Shown here: one piece after another, positions 53,722-62,056 of the stretch
Numbering within the stretch: the first letter of the stretch is position 1
How the letters are laid out: every line of letters starts with the position of its first letter
Source: Parvibaculaceae bacterium
Lineage (GTDB): Bacteria; Pseudomonadota; Alphaproteobacteria; Parvibaculales; Parvibaculaceae
Direction: 5' to 3'
DNA length: 64,000 nt
Assembly (NCBI GenBank): GCA_028283765.1
Contig: JAPWJY010000008.1
Location: 1,741,001 to 1,805,000, forward strand
Program-made: the position numbers and the translations under genes
Notes under the pieces: model-generated
What the model was told of the DNA's origin: nothing
Database searches by the model: none
Seen by the model: only the letters and a program-made list of their open reading frames with translations

Positions 53722-56229
53722 CTACCATTTGTAATTCAGGGTGGCGTAAATGGTCCGCCCATCCCCCCAGTAGCAGCCGATGGCGCCAAGGCAGGAGGAG
53801 ACGTATTTCTTGTTCAGCAGATTGCTCACATTGATTGCCGCCTGCAATCCGTTGAGGGTCGTATCCAGCCGGCCAAGATCATAGCGCAGCGCCGCATCAA
53901 ACAGGGTATAGCCGGGCACACTGAACAAATTATTGTTATCCCCGAAAGTCTGGCCGACATAGCGCGGACCGCCGCCCATGCTCACGCCGCCCCATGCGCC
54001 ACTCGACTGCACCGCGTAATCGAGCCAAAGCGCCGCCTGATGGCGGGGAACGTAGGAGAGGCGATTCCCCTGCGTGCTTACGCCTGCCGCCGTCGGGTTG
54101 TCACGGGTGATTTTACTGTCGGTATAGGCATAGGAGGCGATGACGGAAACGGCGTCACTGATTTCGCCCTTGCCTTCGACTTCAAGGCCACGCACCCGGA
54201 CTTCACCCGTCTGCACTTTGTAGCTGTAGTTCACCGGGTCCGGCGTCAGCACGTCTTTCTGGGTGAGCTGATAGGCGGAAACCGTGATGAAGCTGTCCAT
54301 CCCGGCCGGCTGGTATTTGACGCCGGCCTCATATTGCTCGCCTGTCGTCGGATTGAAGGGCTTGCCATCGCGCGCCGTGCCGCTCGCCGGATTGAACGAC
54401 GTGCTGTAGCTGACATAGGGCGCAACACCATTATCGAAATTATAGACAAGGCCGCTGCGCCAGGTGAATTTCCTGTCCTTCTGCCTGACGGTGGCGTCCG
54501 TGGCGCCCGCCCGGTTCCGGGTATCGGTGTCCGCCCAGTCATAGCGCCCGCCCAGCGTAAGCACGAAGCGCTCCCATTTCATCTGGTCCTGACTGTAGAG
54601 GCCGACCTGTGACCGGTTCTGGTTGATCCTTGTGGCGACATCCGGCCGGGTGATGACCGTACTGTAATCCGGGTCATAGGCGTTGAAGGTTGTGGGAAGC
54701 ACCGACAGGGCAGATTCGGCGTAGCGGCTGTTTTCATAGGAATAATCGATGCCGGAGAGCAGCGTGTGTTCAATCGCCCCGGTGAAGAAATGGGCAATAG
54801 CCTGATTGTCCACCGTGAACATGCGCGCGCTTTCGGGGAAAGCCCAGGCATAGCGGTTGAGCGCGGCCGGATTGCAGCTCGCCAGACTCCCGCAAAAGGC
54901 CTGTACGCGCTGCGTATCCGTATCGACATAGGCGTAGCGAAGATTCTGCCGGAACGTCCAGGTATCATCGAGTTGATGAGAAGCCTCATAACCGATAAAG
55001 GCCTGTTCGCTCTTGAAGCTGTCATAGTCCGGTTCCCCCACAAAGGCATCGCGGGGAAGTTCCGGATAGAGGCCCGTATAAAGCGTGCCATTCGCAGGCA
55101 GCGAGGGACCGCCACCGCCGCCGGGTGAATCGATCTTCTGATATTCAGCCAGAAGCGTTATCGAGGTCTTTTCGTCCGGCTTGTAGGTGAGGGACGGGGC
55201 GATATAGCCCTTCCTTTCCTTCACGTGATCGTACTGCGTCTGCGAGAGCCGCCCGAGACCGACGATCCGGTAGAGGAAATCCCCTTCCTGATCGGCCTTG
55301 CCGCCGAAATCGAAGGCTGTCTGGTAGCGGTCATGCGTCCCGTACTGAAGCTCCACCTCATGGATGGCGTCCTCGGTTGGCCGTTTGCTGACCATGTTGA
55401 TCATCCCGCCCGGATACCCCTGCCCATACAGAACCGATGCCGGCCCCTTCAGTATCTCGATCTGTTCAAGCCCATACGGCTCGATCCTGGGCTGCGAGTA
55501 GCCCCGCGCGCCGAATGGCAGGCGCAGACCATCGAGATAGCGCCCGGGTGGCGTGAAGCCGCGCACCGTAAACCAGTCGTAACGCTGGTCCGTGTCACCA
55601 TATTGCGCGACAACGCCCGGCGTATAGCGAAGAGCCTGGGCAAGGCTGCTTGCTCCCTGCGCGGCGATCTGGTCGCTGGTGACGACATTGATCGTCTGGG
55701 GCACTTCGAGCAGAGAGCTATTGGTCTTGGAGCCCGTCGTCGCGCGAGTGGCCACAAAACCGCTCGCCGTTTCCCATTGCGAGAGGGAATCTCCATGCCC
55801 CGTCACATGCAATGGCTCAAGCAGGGAACTTCCGCCCGTATCGATCCGGCTGAGCACGAAGGTGGATGAATCGGCAAGACTCCAGCTGATGCCGGTGCCC
55901 GCGAGCAGCCTGCGCAGCGCCTCTTCCGGCGGCAGGGTGCCGGAGACAGCCTGCCCGTTGAGACCACCCAGAATGGCGCTATCGACCGTGATCTGCATCC
56001 CGGACTGGTCGCCAAAGAGGGTCAGCGCGCTTGCAAGCGGCTGGGCGGGAATATCGAAGGCGCGCTGCTGGCTTGCAGCCACCACCTGCCGGGCCGCCTC
56101 ACCTTGTTCCGCCGCCCCGGCCTTTCCCGCCATGGCCCACAAGCCAACGGCGAGCAATGCCGTCGTCCCCATCAACCGGGCCACAGAACGGCCGTTTATC
56201 CCCGATATTCCGCTACACGCCTTCGACAC
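53722..56229 (-). CDS. TonB-dependent siderophore receptor with STN signalling domain
   Basis: The 835-residue outer-membrane receptor takes up a ferric siderophore and signals through FecR. A signal peptide ends near residue 40 (GKAGAAEQ). The STN domain (about 57-115) has FDIPAQPLASALTLFGDQSGMQI and VSGTLPPEEALRRLLAGTGISW. The plug (about 160-280) contains LEVPQTINVVTSDQIAAQG, YDWFTVRGFTPPGRYLDGLRLP and LEQIEILKGPASVLYGQGYPGGMINMVSKRP. The barrel ends ATLNYKW with terminal aromatic residue. The FoxA/FhuA-like plug suggests a hydroxamate substrate, which is inference. The start is GTG at 56229 with AGGGGA. It is 136 bases downstream of fecR. Confidence 0.93.
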   Translation of the reverse strand: MSKACSGISGINGRSVARLMGTTALLAVGLWAMAGKAGAAEQGEAARQVVAASQQRAFDIPAQPLASALTLFGDQSGMQITVDSAILGGLNGQAVSGTLPPEEALRRLLAGTGISWSLADSSTFVLSRIDTGGSSLLEPLHVTGHGDSLSQWETASGFVATRATTGSKTNSSLLEVPQTINVVTSDQIAAQGASSLAQALRYTPGVVAQYGDTDQRYDWFTVRGFTPPGRYLDGLRLPFGARGYSQPRIEPYGLEQIEILKGPASVLYGQGYPGGMINMVSKRPTEDAIHEVELQYGTHDRYQTAFDFGGKADQEGDFLYRIVGLGRLSQTQYDHVKERKGYIAPSLTYKPDEKTSITLLAEYQKIDSPGGGGGPSLPANGTLYTGLYPELPRDAFVGEPDYDSFKSEQAFIGYEASHQLDDTWTFRQNLRYAYVDTDTQRVQAFCGSLASCNPAALNRYAWAFPESARMFTVDNQAIAHFFTGAIEHTLLSGIDYSYENSRYAESALSVLPTTFNAYDPDYSTVITRPDVATRINQNRSQVGLYSQDQMKWERFVLTLGGRYDWADTDTRNRAGATDATVRQKDRKFTWRSGLVYNFDNGVAPYVSYSTSFNPASGTARDGKPFNPTTGEQYEAGVKYQPAGMDSFITVSAYQLTQKDVLTPDPVNYSYKVQTGEVRVRGLEVEGKGEISDAVSVIASYAYTDSKITRDNPTAAGVSTQGNRLSYVPRHQAALWLDYAVQSSGAWGGVSMGGGPRYVGQTFGDNNNLFSVPGYTLFDAALRYDLGRLDTTLNGLQAAINVSNLLNKKYVSSCLGAIGCYWGDGRTIYATLNYKW

Positions 56230-56275
56230 GCCAAGTCCCCTTCACTGCGCAGATACCTCATAGAGAAACCTGCGA

Positions 56276-56290
56276 GCAATTATTAATTGC
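56276..56290. promoter_or_regulatory. 15-base palindrome before the receptor gene
   Basis: GCAATTA and TAATTGC arms with one central base lie 47 bases before the receptor GTG, in the fecR-receptor gap. The position suits a regulator site at the promoter served by the neighbouring sigma factor. Confidence 0.45.
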
Positions 56291-56343
56291 ACACACTAAG
56301 GAAGAGACGGAGACCGAAGCCGGTTCTTCAGGAAGAAAATGCG

Positions 56344-56358
56344 ATTTTTCAGAAAAAT
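56344..56358. promoter_or_regulatory. Second 15-base palindrome after fecR
   Basis: ATTTTTC and GAAAAAT arms with one central base lie 8 bases after the fecR stop. The single-base loop is too tight for a terminator, so a protein site is more likely; AT-rich chance symmetry is possible. Confidence 0.35.
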
Positions 56359-56365
56359 TAACGGT

Positions 56366-57313
56366 TCAACTGCCGGAGACGATCAGCAACCAAGGGGTAA
56401 CCTCGCGGACATGGCCCTTGTGGGGCTCGACCACCGTGCGCAGCGCGCGGACCGGATCGCCCAGATCATAGACGCCGGTGATGCGGCGGCTGGCGAGGCC
56501 ATCATCGGTCACGACAATGAGCCCGCTGTAATAGCGGCGCATCTCGTCCGCCGCCTCCGAGATGCTGGCGCCTTCGAGGATCAGGCGGTTGCGCCGCCAC
56601 GGGGCGACGCTCTGGACCGGCAGGGTATCGGCCATCAGGCTCCCCTGCCCGCCGATACGAACCCGGTCGCCCGGCGCCAGCAGGAGGTTGCGCGTACCCC
56701 CCTCACCCGGAAAATCGACCCGGACGGAGCCGCTCTCGACGGTCACTCCCACTTCGTCGCGGGCCAGACTGACATCGAAAGCCGTGCCGGTGACCGTGAC
56801 GGTCACCTTTTTCGCCCGAACGGTGAAGGGCCTCCGGCGATCCTTTGCAACCTCGAAAAAGGCCTGCCCCTCAAGCAGCGTCACACCGCGCGCGCCATTG
56901 CTGTAGTTGATGGCGATCGCGCTGCCGGAATCGAGCAGCACATGGCTGCCGTCAGCGAGCGCAACATCCCGGCGCTCACCCACCGCCGTCCTGTAATCAG
57001 ACCGGACCATGAGGCTCAGGGGGGAGAAAATCGCGACGAGCAGGCAGGCGGCCAGCGCCAGGGCCGCCCCATAAAGCTTCAGGTGCGCCCGCTTCGCGTG
57101 CAAATCCGCAACCGCCGCCCGGTCTGCCGCAGGGCCGATGCTGCCCGCAAGCGTCCAGACCTGCCCGGCAGCGGCGAAAGCCTCACCATGCCGCTCGCTC
57201 TGCCCGCGCCAGTTCTCGAATTCATTACGCAATGTCTGGCTGGAGGGCTCCGCCTTCAGGCGCAGGAACCAGCGGACAGCCTCATGATGGATGGTGTCTG
57301 GCGTCCCGCTCAT
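56366..57313 (-). CDS. FecR-family anti-sigma factor / signal transducer
   Basis: The 315-residue inner-membrane protein senses the loaded receptor in the periplasm and controls the ECF sigma factor. The N-terminal cytoplasmic DUF4880 part has HHEAVRWFLRLKAEPSS...FENWRGQSERHGEAFAAAGQVW. A helix lies at about 79-97. The periplasmic FecR domain shows RTAVGERRDVALADGSHVLLDSGSAI and GQAFFEVAKDRRRPFTVRA, VTGTAFDV, and a C-terminal STN-like segment. Its ATG overlaps the sigma gene stop (ATGA), so the two are coupled. Confidence 0.93.
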   Translation of the reverse strand: MSGTPDTIHHEAVRWFLRLKAEPSSQTLRNEFENWRGQSERHGEAFAAAGQVWTLAGSIGPAADRAAVADLHAKRAHLKLYGAALALAACLLVAIFSPLSLMVRSDYRTAVGERRDVALADGSHVLLDSGSAIAINYSNGARGVTLLEGQAFFEVAKDRRRPFTVRAKKVTVTVTGTAFDVSLARDEVGVTVESGSVRVDFPGEGGTRNLLLAPGDRVRIGGQGSLMADTLPVQSVAPWRRNRLILEGASISEAADEMRRYYSGLIVVTDDGLASRRITGVYDLGDPVRALRTVVEPHKGHVREVTPWLLIVSGS

Positions 57314-57855
57314 GGCCGCCTCCGGTCTGGCGTGCTTTTGGCTTCTCCCAGCCGCTCCATACAATGGAGCATCGCCTCCTGAACCAGATTATGCGCCCGG
57401 GTCTGGGAAATACCGAGCGCAACACCGATCTCGGCAAAGGTCTTGCCTTCAAAACGATGCAGATCGAAAGCGAGCCGGGTCCGCTGCGGCAGTTCGGCCA
57501 GCGCCTCGCCCACAAGCCTCAACTCGTTTCGGTGCAACGTCTCCTGTTCCGGGCTCGCATGGCGCGAGGGCAGCTCCTGCAACACCGCCTCCCCCGCAGG
57601 GTGCCAGGCGTCGCTGGTCAGGCGGCGGGCAAAATCGAGCGCCAGATTGCGGACGATGCGATAGAGATAGCCGACCGGCTGGACGATCCTGTCGGCTTCG
57701 CCGCGCTCCTTGTCCACGGCGACCGAAAACCGCATCCAGGCTTCCTGAACCACGTCTTCTGCCTGCATCCGGTCCCCGACAATGGGAGCGGCATAGTCGA
57801 TCAGATCCGCACGGTGATGCAGATAGAGATCGAGCTTTGTGCCAGCTTCCTTCAA
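57310..57855 (-). CDS. ECF RNA polymerase sigma factor, FecI-like
   Basis: The 181-residue sigma-70 family ECF factor directs transcription of the iron receptor gene. Region 2 is seen in LYLHHRADLIDYAAPIVGDRMQAEDVVQEAWMRF, and region 4 in EALAELPQRTRLAFDLHRFEGKTFAEIGVALGISQTRAHNLVQEAMLHC. The start is TTG at 57855; an in-frame stop lies just upstream and no ATG is available. It overlaps fecR by four bases. A Fur-like site lies 51-69 bases upstream, so expression is probably iron-repressed. Confidence 0.93.
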   Translation of the reverse strand: MKEAGTKLDLYLHHRADLIDYAAPIVGDRMQAEDVVQEAWMRFSVAVDKERGEADRIVQPVGYLYRIVRNLALDFARRLTSDAWHPAGEAVLQELPSRHASPEQETLHRNELRLVGEALAELPQRTRLAFDLHRFEGKTFAEIGVALGISQTRAHNLVQEAMLHCMERLGEAKSTPDRRRP

Positions 57856-57905
57856 GGCGAAACCATTCAGTCATGCGGTCCGGTGGCCTGAGCCATATCC
57901 CGACT

Positions 57906-57924
57906 GAGAATGATTATCAACTCA
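57906..57924. promoter_or_regulatory. Fur-box-like site upstream of the FecI-type sigma gene
   Basis: The minus strand contains TTGATAATCATTCTC, agreeing with 13 of 19 positions of the classical Fur box, including an unbroken TGATAATCATT core. It lies between the sigma gene start and the dcp stop and overlaps a possible -35 (TTGATA). Confidence 0.5.
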
Positions 57925-57953
57925 TGGTTTGCCGTGGGGCGAAGGCGGCCCGC

Positions 57954-60011
57954 TCAGGCCGCATCGGATTGCTCAACCAGTCCCCGCTTGCGCAGCAGGG
58001 CCGCGGGATCGGGCGCATGACCCCGGAAGGCCTCATAGGCATCCTGCGGGTCGCGGCGGTTGCCCCCGGCATAAACGAAATCATGAAGTCGCTTCGCTAC
58101 GGCCGGGGCGAAGACGTCGCCCGCCTCCTCGAAGGCCCCGAATCCGTCCGCATCCAGCACCTCGGACCAGAGATAGCTGTAATAGGCCGACGAATAGCCT
58201 TCGCCCGCGAACACATGCTGGAAATGGGGCGGGCGGTGGCGCATGACGAGCCCCTCGGGCATCCCGATATTCTCCAGCACCTTCGTCTCGAAGGCTGCCG
58301 GGTCGAGCGCGCCCGGCTCATCCAGCAGGTGCATTTCCAGATCGACCAGCGCGGAGGAGACATATTCAACCGTGGCGAAGCCCTGATTGAAGGTGCGGCT
58401 CGCCAGCAGCCGGTCGAGCAGCGCACGCGGGATCGGCTCGCCGGTGCGATAATGAACGGCGAAGCGTTCCAGTATCTCCGGCTGCTCCAGCCAGTGTTCG
58501 AACAGTTGCGAGGGAAACTCGACGAAATCGCGCGCGACATTGGTGCCGGAAATCAGGGGATAAGTCACATCCGACAAAAGCCCATGGAGCGCGTGGCCGA
58601 ACTCGTGGAACAGGGTGCGCGCGTCATCGAACGAGATCAGCGCCGCCTCCCCCTCCGCCGCCTTGGAAAAGCTCATGACGTTGACGATGATCGGGCGCAC
58701 GTCCCCGTCCAGTTTTTCCTGCACCCGGAAGGCACTCATCCAGGCCCCGCTGCGCTTGGAAGGCCGTGCGAAATAATCCCCGAGAAAAAGCCCGGCATGA
58801 GCGCCCGCCGCATCCGTGACCTCGAACACGCGGACATCGGGATGGTAAGCGGGAATATCCGGGCGCGGCGTGAAGACAAGGCCGAAAAGCCGGTGTGCGG
58901 TATAAAAGACCGCCTCGATCATGCGCTCCAGTTGCAGGTAGGGCTTGATCTCGGCATCGTCGATATCGAACTCGGCCTTGCGGCGGCGCTCGGCATAAAA
59001 GCGCCAGTCCCACGGCGCGATGGTGAAATTGCCGCCATCCGCGTGAACCAGAGCCTGCAAGGCCTCCCGCTCGCGCAGCGCCTGCGCGCGGGCCGGGGTC
59101 CAGACGGAGCGCAACAGGTTCATCGCGGCCTGCGGCGTCTTCGCCATGGAGTCCGCAAGCCGGAAAGCCGCGAAATTCTCATAGCCCAGCAGCCGGGCGC
59201 GCTCGGCCCGCAAGGCCAGCGTTTCGGTGATGATGCCGCGATTGTCCGTCTGCCCCGCTTCGCCGCGCGCGCCCCACGCCCTGAACGCCTGCTCACGCAG
59301 ATCGCGCCGGGCGCTTGAAGCCAGAAACGGCTCGACCAGCGAGCGCGCCAGCGTGATCACATGCTTGCCGGGAAGGCCCATATCGGCCGCCACCCGCGCG
59401 GATGCCGCGCGCAGGGAGGGGGACAGACCGGCAAGATCGGCCTCGTCCTCCAGCACCAGCTTCCAGCTTTCCTCATCCGCCAGCACATTCTGGCCGAACT
59501 GCGTGCCAAGCGACGCCAGCCGCTCGGCGATGGCGGCAAGCCGGTCCTTGACTTCCTTTGGCCGCCCCGCCCCTGCCCGCACGAAAGCCGTGTGGTAGCG
59601 CTCCAGCACCCGCGCCTGCTCGGCGTCGAGACCGGACTGGCTGCGCCGCCCATAAAGATCGTCGATGCGCGCGAACAGCGCATCGTCAAGAAAGATCGCG
59701 TTGCGATGGCGCGCCATGAGCGGCGACATATCGCGCTCCACCGCCTGCAAGGCCGTATTGGTATGCGCGCCTGTGAGGTTGGAAAAGACGGCGCCGACAT
59801 CCCGCAGCAGCCGGCCGCTTCGCTCAAGCGCCTCGATGGTATTCGCAAAACCGGGTTTCTCGTCCGAGCCGGTAATGGCGGCGATCTCGGCGCGCTGCTC
59901 CGTCATGCCGAGGTCGAAAGCCGGGCGGAAATGCTCCGGCCTGACAGCCGCGAAATCGGGCATCCCGAAGGGAAGCGCCGAGGCGAACAGGAGCGGGTTT
60001 TCGCTGGCCAT
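57954..60011 (-). CDS. dcp: M3-family metallopeptidase, peptidyl-dipeptidase Dcp-like
   Basis: The 685-residue enzyme is a cytoplasmic zinc peptidase that trims oligopeptides. The zinc motif HEFGHALHGLLSDVTY lies at about 468, and SGTNVARDFVEFPSQLFEHW supplies the third ligand Glu; this matches the Dcp branch rather than oligopeptidase A. The helical N-terminal half (HFRPAFDLGMTEQRAEIAAI, NTIEALERSGRLL) and C-terminal YYSYLWSEVLDADGF are typical. No signal peptide. It stands between the sigma gene and the small protein gene, with 98 and 135 bases on either side. Confidence 0.93.
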   Translation of the reverse strand: MASENPLLFASALPFGMPDFAAVRPEHFRPAFDLGMTEQRAEIAAITGSDEKPGFANTIEALERSGRLLRDVGAVFSNLTGAHTNTALQAVERDMSPLMARHRNAIFLDDALFARIDDLYGRRSQSGLDAEQARVLERYHTAFVRAGAGRPKEVKDRLAAIAERLASLGTQFGQNVLADEESWKLVLEDEADLAGLSPSLRAASARVAADMGLPGKHVITLARSLVEPFLASSARRDLREQAFRAWGARGEAGQTDNRGIITETLALRAERARLLGYENFAAFRLADSMAKTPQAAMNLLRSVWTPARAQALREREALQALVHADGGNFTIAPWDWRFYAERRRKAEFDIDDAEIKPYLQLERMIEAVFYTAHRLFGLVFTPRPDIPAYHPDVRVFEVTDAAGAHAGLFLGDYFARPSKRSGAWMSAFRVQEKLDGDVRPIIVNVMSFSKAAEGEAALISFDDARTLFHEFGHALHGLLSDVTYPLISGTNVARDFVEFPSQLFEHWLEQPEILERFAVHYRTGEPIPRALLDRLLASRTFNQGFATVEYVSSALVDLEMHLLDEPGALDPAAFETKVLENIGMPEGLVMRHRPPHFQHVFAGEGYSSAYYSYLWSEVLDADGFGAFEEAGDVFAPAVAKRLHDFVYAGGNRRDPQDAYEAFRGHAPDPAALLRKRGLVEQSDAA

Positions 60012-60146
60012 ATTGAACCGTCTTTCTGCTTTATCCCCGGGGAAACGTATCCTGTGGGCATTACATTGGGCATTACATATTGTCCGGCCATGGATACAGG
60101 AAAAGGCCCACCCTTCAAAAAAGGGCCGGCAACGACCGGTTTGCGC

Positions 60147-60326
60147 CTATTTGCCCCGGCCGGAGCCGCCGGGCTTCTTGCCGCCGCCATCCTGCTTGTT
60201 CACGGTCGCCCAGGCGCGTCTTTCGGCCTCCCCGGTCGAAACGCCGCGCTCCTTGTAGCCCTCCTCGATGTGTTCGGCCTTGCGCTGCTGTTTATCGGTA
60301 TATTTTGACTTTTCACCGCGTGGCAT
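60147..60326 (-). CDS. Conserved 59-residue basic protein, function unknown
   Basis: A short gene from ATG 60326 to TAG 60147 encodes 59 residues beginning MPRGEKSKYTDKQQRKAEHI and continuing EEGYKERGVSTGEAERRAWA, with a Gly/Lys-rich tail. The pattern K-Y-T-D-KQ-R-A-EHI-EGY--RGVS--EAERRAWATVN recurs in a small family I know from many proteobacteria, sometimes loosely called plasmid-stabilisation protein without good evidence. AGGAAAG provides a ribosome-binding site. It is highly charged and probably a cytoplasmic helical protein that may bind nucleic acid. Confidence 0.85.
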   Translation of the reverse strand: MPRGEKSKYTDKQQRKAEHIEEGYKERGVSTGEAERRAWATVNKQDGGGKKPGGSGRGK

Positions 60327-60494
60327 GGTCTTTCCTTCCCGTTAGCAATCGCGCTTCCCGCGCAAACGGATCGACGCATGACCGGGCCGGAGGTTCCTTT
60401 CCGTGTCAGATGGAAATCCTTCCACATATTTGCCAAACTCATCCCACGCCCCGGCTCCGGCGGGGCTCATCGCTTCACTGCCAAAGGAATGAAC

Positions 60495-60905
60495 ATGTCG
60501 CTGGTCAAGCTGATCGAGGAAGAAGACGCCTCGCCCGAGGTCAAAGCCGTCTATGACGACATCAAGGCGACGCGCAATGTGGACTGGATCAACAATTTCT
60601 GGAAAGTCCTCGCCAACGATCCGAAGAACCTTCGCCGCACCTGGGAAAGCATCAAGGAAGTCATGGCGCCGGGCGCCCTCGACCCGCTCACCAAGGAACT
60701 GATTTATCTCGCCGTTTCCATTTCCAACTCGTGCGACTACTGCATCGTTTCGCACACCGCCTCGGCCAAGAAGGCGGGCATGACGGAAGCCATGCGCCAT
60801 GAGCTTCTGGCGGTCATCGGCATGGCCAGCGAGACCAACCGGATGGTGACGGGCCTTCGGGTCGCTCCCGATGAAAAGCTCCTGATCGCGGCCACGGCGA
60901 CATAG
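60495..60905 (+). CDS. Carboxymuconolactone decarboxylase-family protein (AhpD-like)
   Basis: The 136-residue protein has the AhpD-like fold with the CxxCxxxH motif in SNSCDYCIVSHTASAKKAG (C80, C83, H87), preceded by DPLTKELIYLAVSISNS. Such proteins are peroxidase-linked thiol-disulfide oxidoreductases, and the genuine decarboxylases lack the cysteines, so a redox role is more likely. ATG at 60495 is set by AAGGA 6 bases upstream. It is divergent from the 59-residue protein and precedes the sugar importer, which has its own promoter. Confidence 0.9.
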   Translation: MSLVKLIEEEDASPEVKAVYDDIKATRNVDWINNFWKVLANDPKNLRRTWESIKEVMAPGALDPLTKELIYLAVSISNSCDYCIVSHTASAKKAGMTEAMRHELLAVIGMASETNRMVTGLRVAPDEKLLIAATAT

Positions 60906-60959
60906 AGACGCAGAGGCCCGGGCTTTCATCCGCCCAAATCTCTGTTAAGCCGATATAGT

Positions 60960-60977
60960 CAATTACTTTTGTAATTG
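60960..60977. promoter_or_regulatory. Inverted repeat overlapping the importer promoter, operator candidate
   Basis: CAATTAC and GTAATTG arms with TTTT between overlap the -35 box of the predicted promoter. Likely a repressor site for a LacI- or similar regulator not seen in this window. Confidence 0.45.
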
Positions 60978-61003
60978 TCATAAAAGCATAGCAACCCTAT
61001 AGT
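60975..61003 (+). promoter_or_regulatory. Predicted promoter of the sugar-type ABC importer
   Basis: TTGTCA (60975-60980) and TATAGT (60998-61003) differ from consensus at one base each and are 17 bases apart. Transcription would begin near 61010. Confidence 0.6.
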
Positions 61004-61047
61004 GCCCCGAGATGCCTTCGGGAGGCAGCCTTACGCAAGATCCCTGC

Positions 61048-62022
61048 ATGAATATACGCTCGCACATCCGGCAAGAAACCGTCGTCCTGCTCCTCGCGGT
61101 CGCGATCTTCATCGCCAGTTCCATCTTTCTGAATGGCTTCATCGAGGCCTCCAATATCGTCACGCTGGTGCGCGGCGTGGCCCTGCTCGGCATTCTCGCC
61201 ATCGGCATGGGCATCGTGGTGATCGGGCGCGGCATCGACCTTTCCGTCGTCTCCATACTGGCGATCTCGGTCGCCTGCATGTTGCAGCTTCTGAACATGT
61301 CCTATTCGCTGCCCTCGGCGCTGGCGATCACGCTGGCCGGAGTGATCGTGATGGGCGGCATCAACGGTTTCCTCGTCGCCTATGCCGAGGTGCCTGCCAT
61401 TTTCGCGACGCTCGCCAGCGGCACTTTTGTTTATGGCATTGGCCGCTCGCAATGGCTGAGCGGCGACGTCGTCTATATGCCGGACAACCAGACCGGCTTC
61501 ATGGCCATGGGCGAGCTGAAGTTTCTGGGCATTCCGGCTGAAATCTACTTCTTTCTGGGTATCGCCTTTCTCGCTTTTCTGGCGCTGCGCTTCACCCGCC
61601 CTGGCCGCTTCATCTATTTCATGGGCGACAATTTCGCGGCGGCGCGCAACATGGGCATCCCGGTTCGCCCGGTGATCGTGCTGCAATACATCGTCTCCGC
61701 GCTGATCGCCTTCGTGGCGGGCGTCATCATGGCTGCCAGCCTCCACTCCATGAACACCCGCATCGTCAATTCGACGCTGCTCTACGACATCATCCTCGTC
61801 GTGGTGATCGGCGGCATCGGGCTGAGCGGCGGCAAGGGCGGCATTCGCAATGTCATCGTCGGCACGCTGCTGATCGGCATTCTGCTCAATGCCATGACCA
61901 TTCTCGACATTCCCGATCTCTACCAGAAACTGATCAAGGCAAGCTTTCTGCTTGTTGCACTCATTGCCGACGGATTCATCAACCCCCGCGATGAGCAGAC
62001 CGATCAGGCTGGCGATATCTGA
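61048..62022 (+). CDS. ABC transporter permease, ribose/xylose/arabinose type (first permease)
   Basis: This 324-residue inner-membrane protein belongs to the RbsC/BPD_transp_2 family of carbohydrate uptake permeases. It has about ten helices, with LLGILAIGMGIVVIGRGIDLSVVSILAISVA, the family GIDLSVG-like motif, GINGFLVAYAEVPAIFATLASGTFVYG, and the C-terminal IILVVVIGGIGLSGGKGGIRNVIVGTLLIGILLNAMTI. MNIRSHIRQE at 61048 is the family-like start; an in-frame ATG at 61012 would give a nearly leaderless transcript. The binding-protein gene follows 34 bases later. Confidence 0.92.
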   Translation: MNIRSHIRQETVVLLLAVAIFIASSIFLNGFIEASNIVTLVRGVALLGILAIGMGIVVIGRGIDLSVVSILAISVACMLQLLNMSYSLPSALAITLAGVIVMGGINGFLVAYAEVPAIFATLASGTFVYGIGRSQWLSGDVVYMPDNQTGFMAMGELKFLGIPAEIYFFLGIAFLAFLALRFTRPGRFIYFMGDNFAAARNMGIPVRPVIVLQYIVSALIAFVAGVIMAASLHSMNTRIVNSTLLYDIILVVVIGGIGLSGGKGGIRNVIVGTLLIGILLNAMTILDIPDLYQKLIKASFLLVALIADGFINPRDEQTDQAGDI

Positions 62023-62056
62023 CAACAAAGCCCACGTTCACGTGAAGAGGGACAAA

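Noticed and set aside
60105-60135. Terminator after the 59-residue gene (GGCCC...GGGCC)
   Set aside because: The stem is only five bases with a long loop and no clean T tract on the coding strand.
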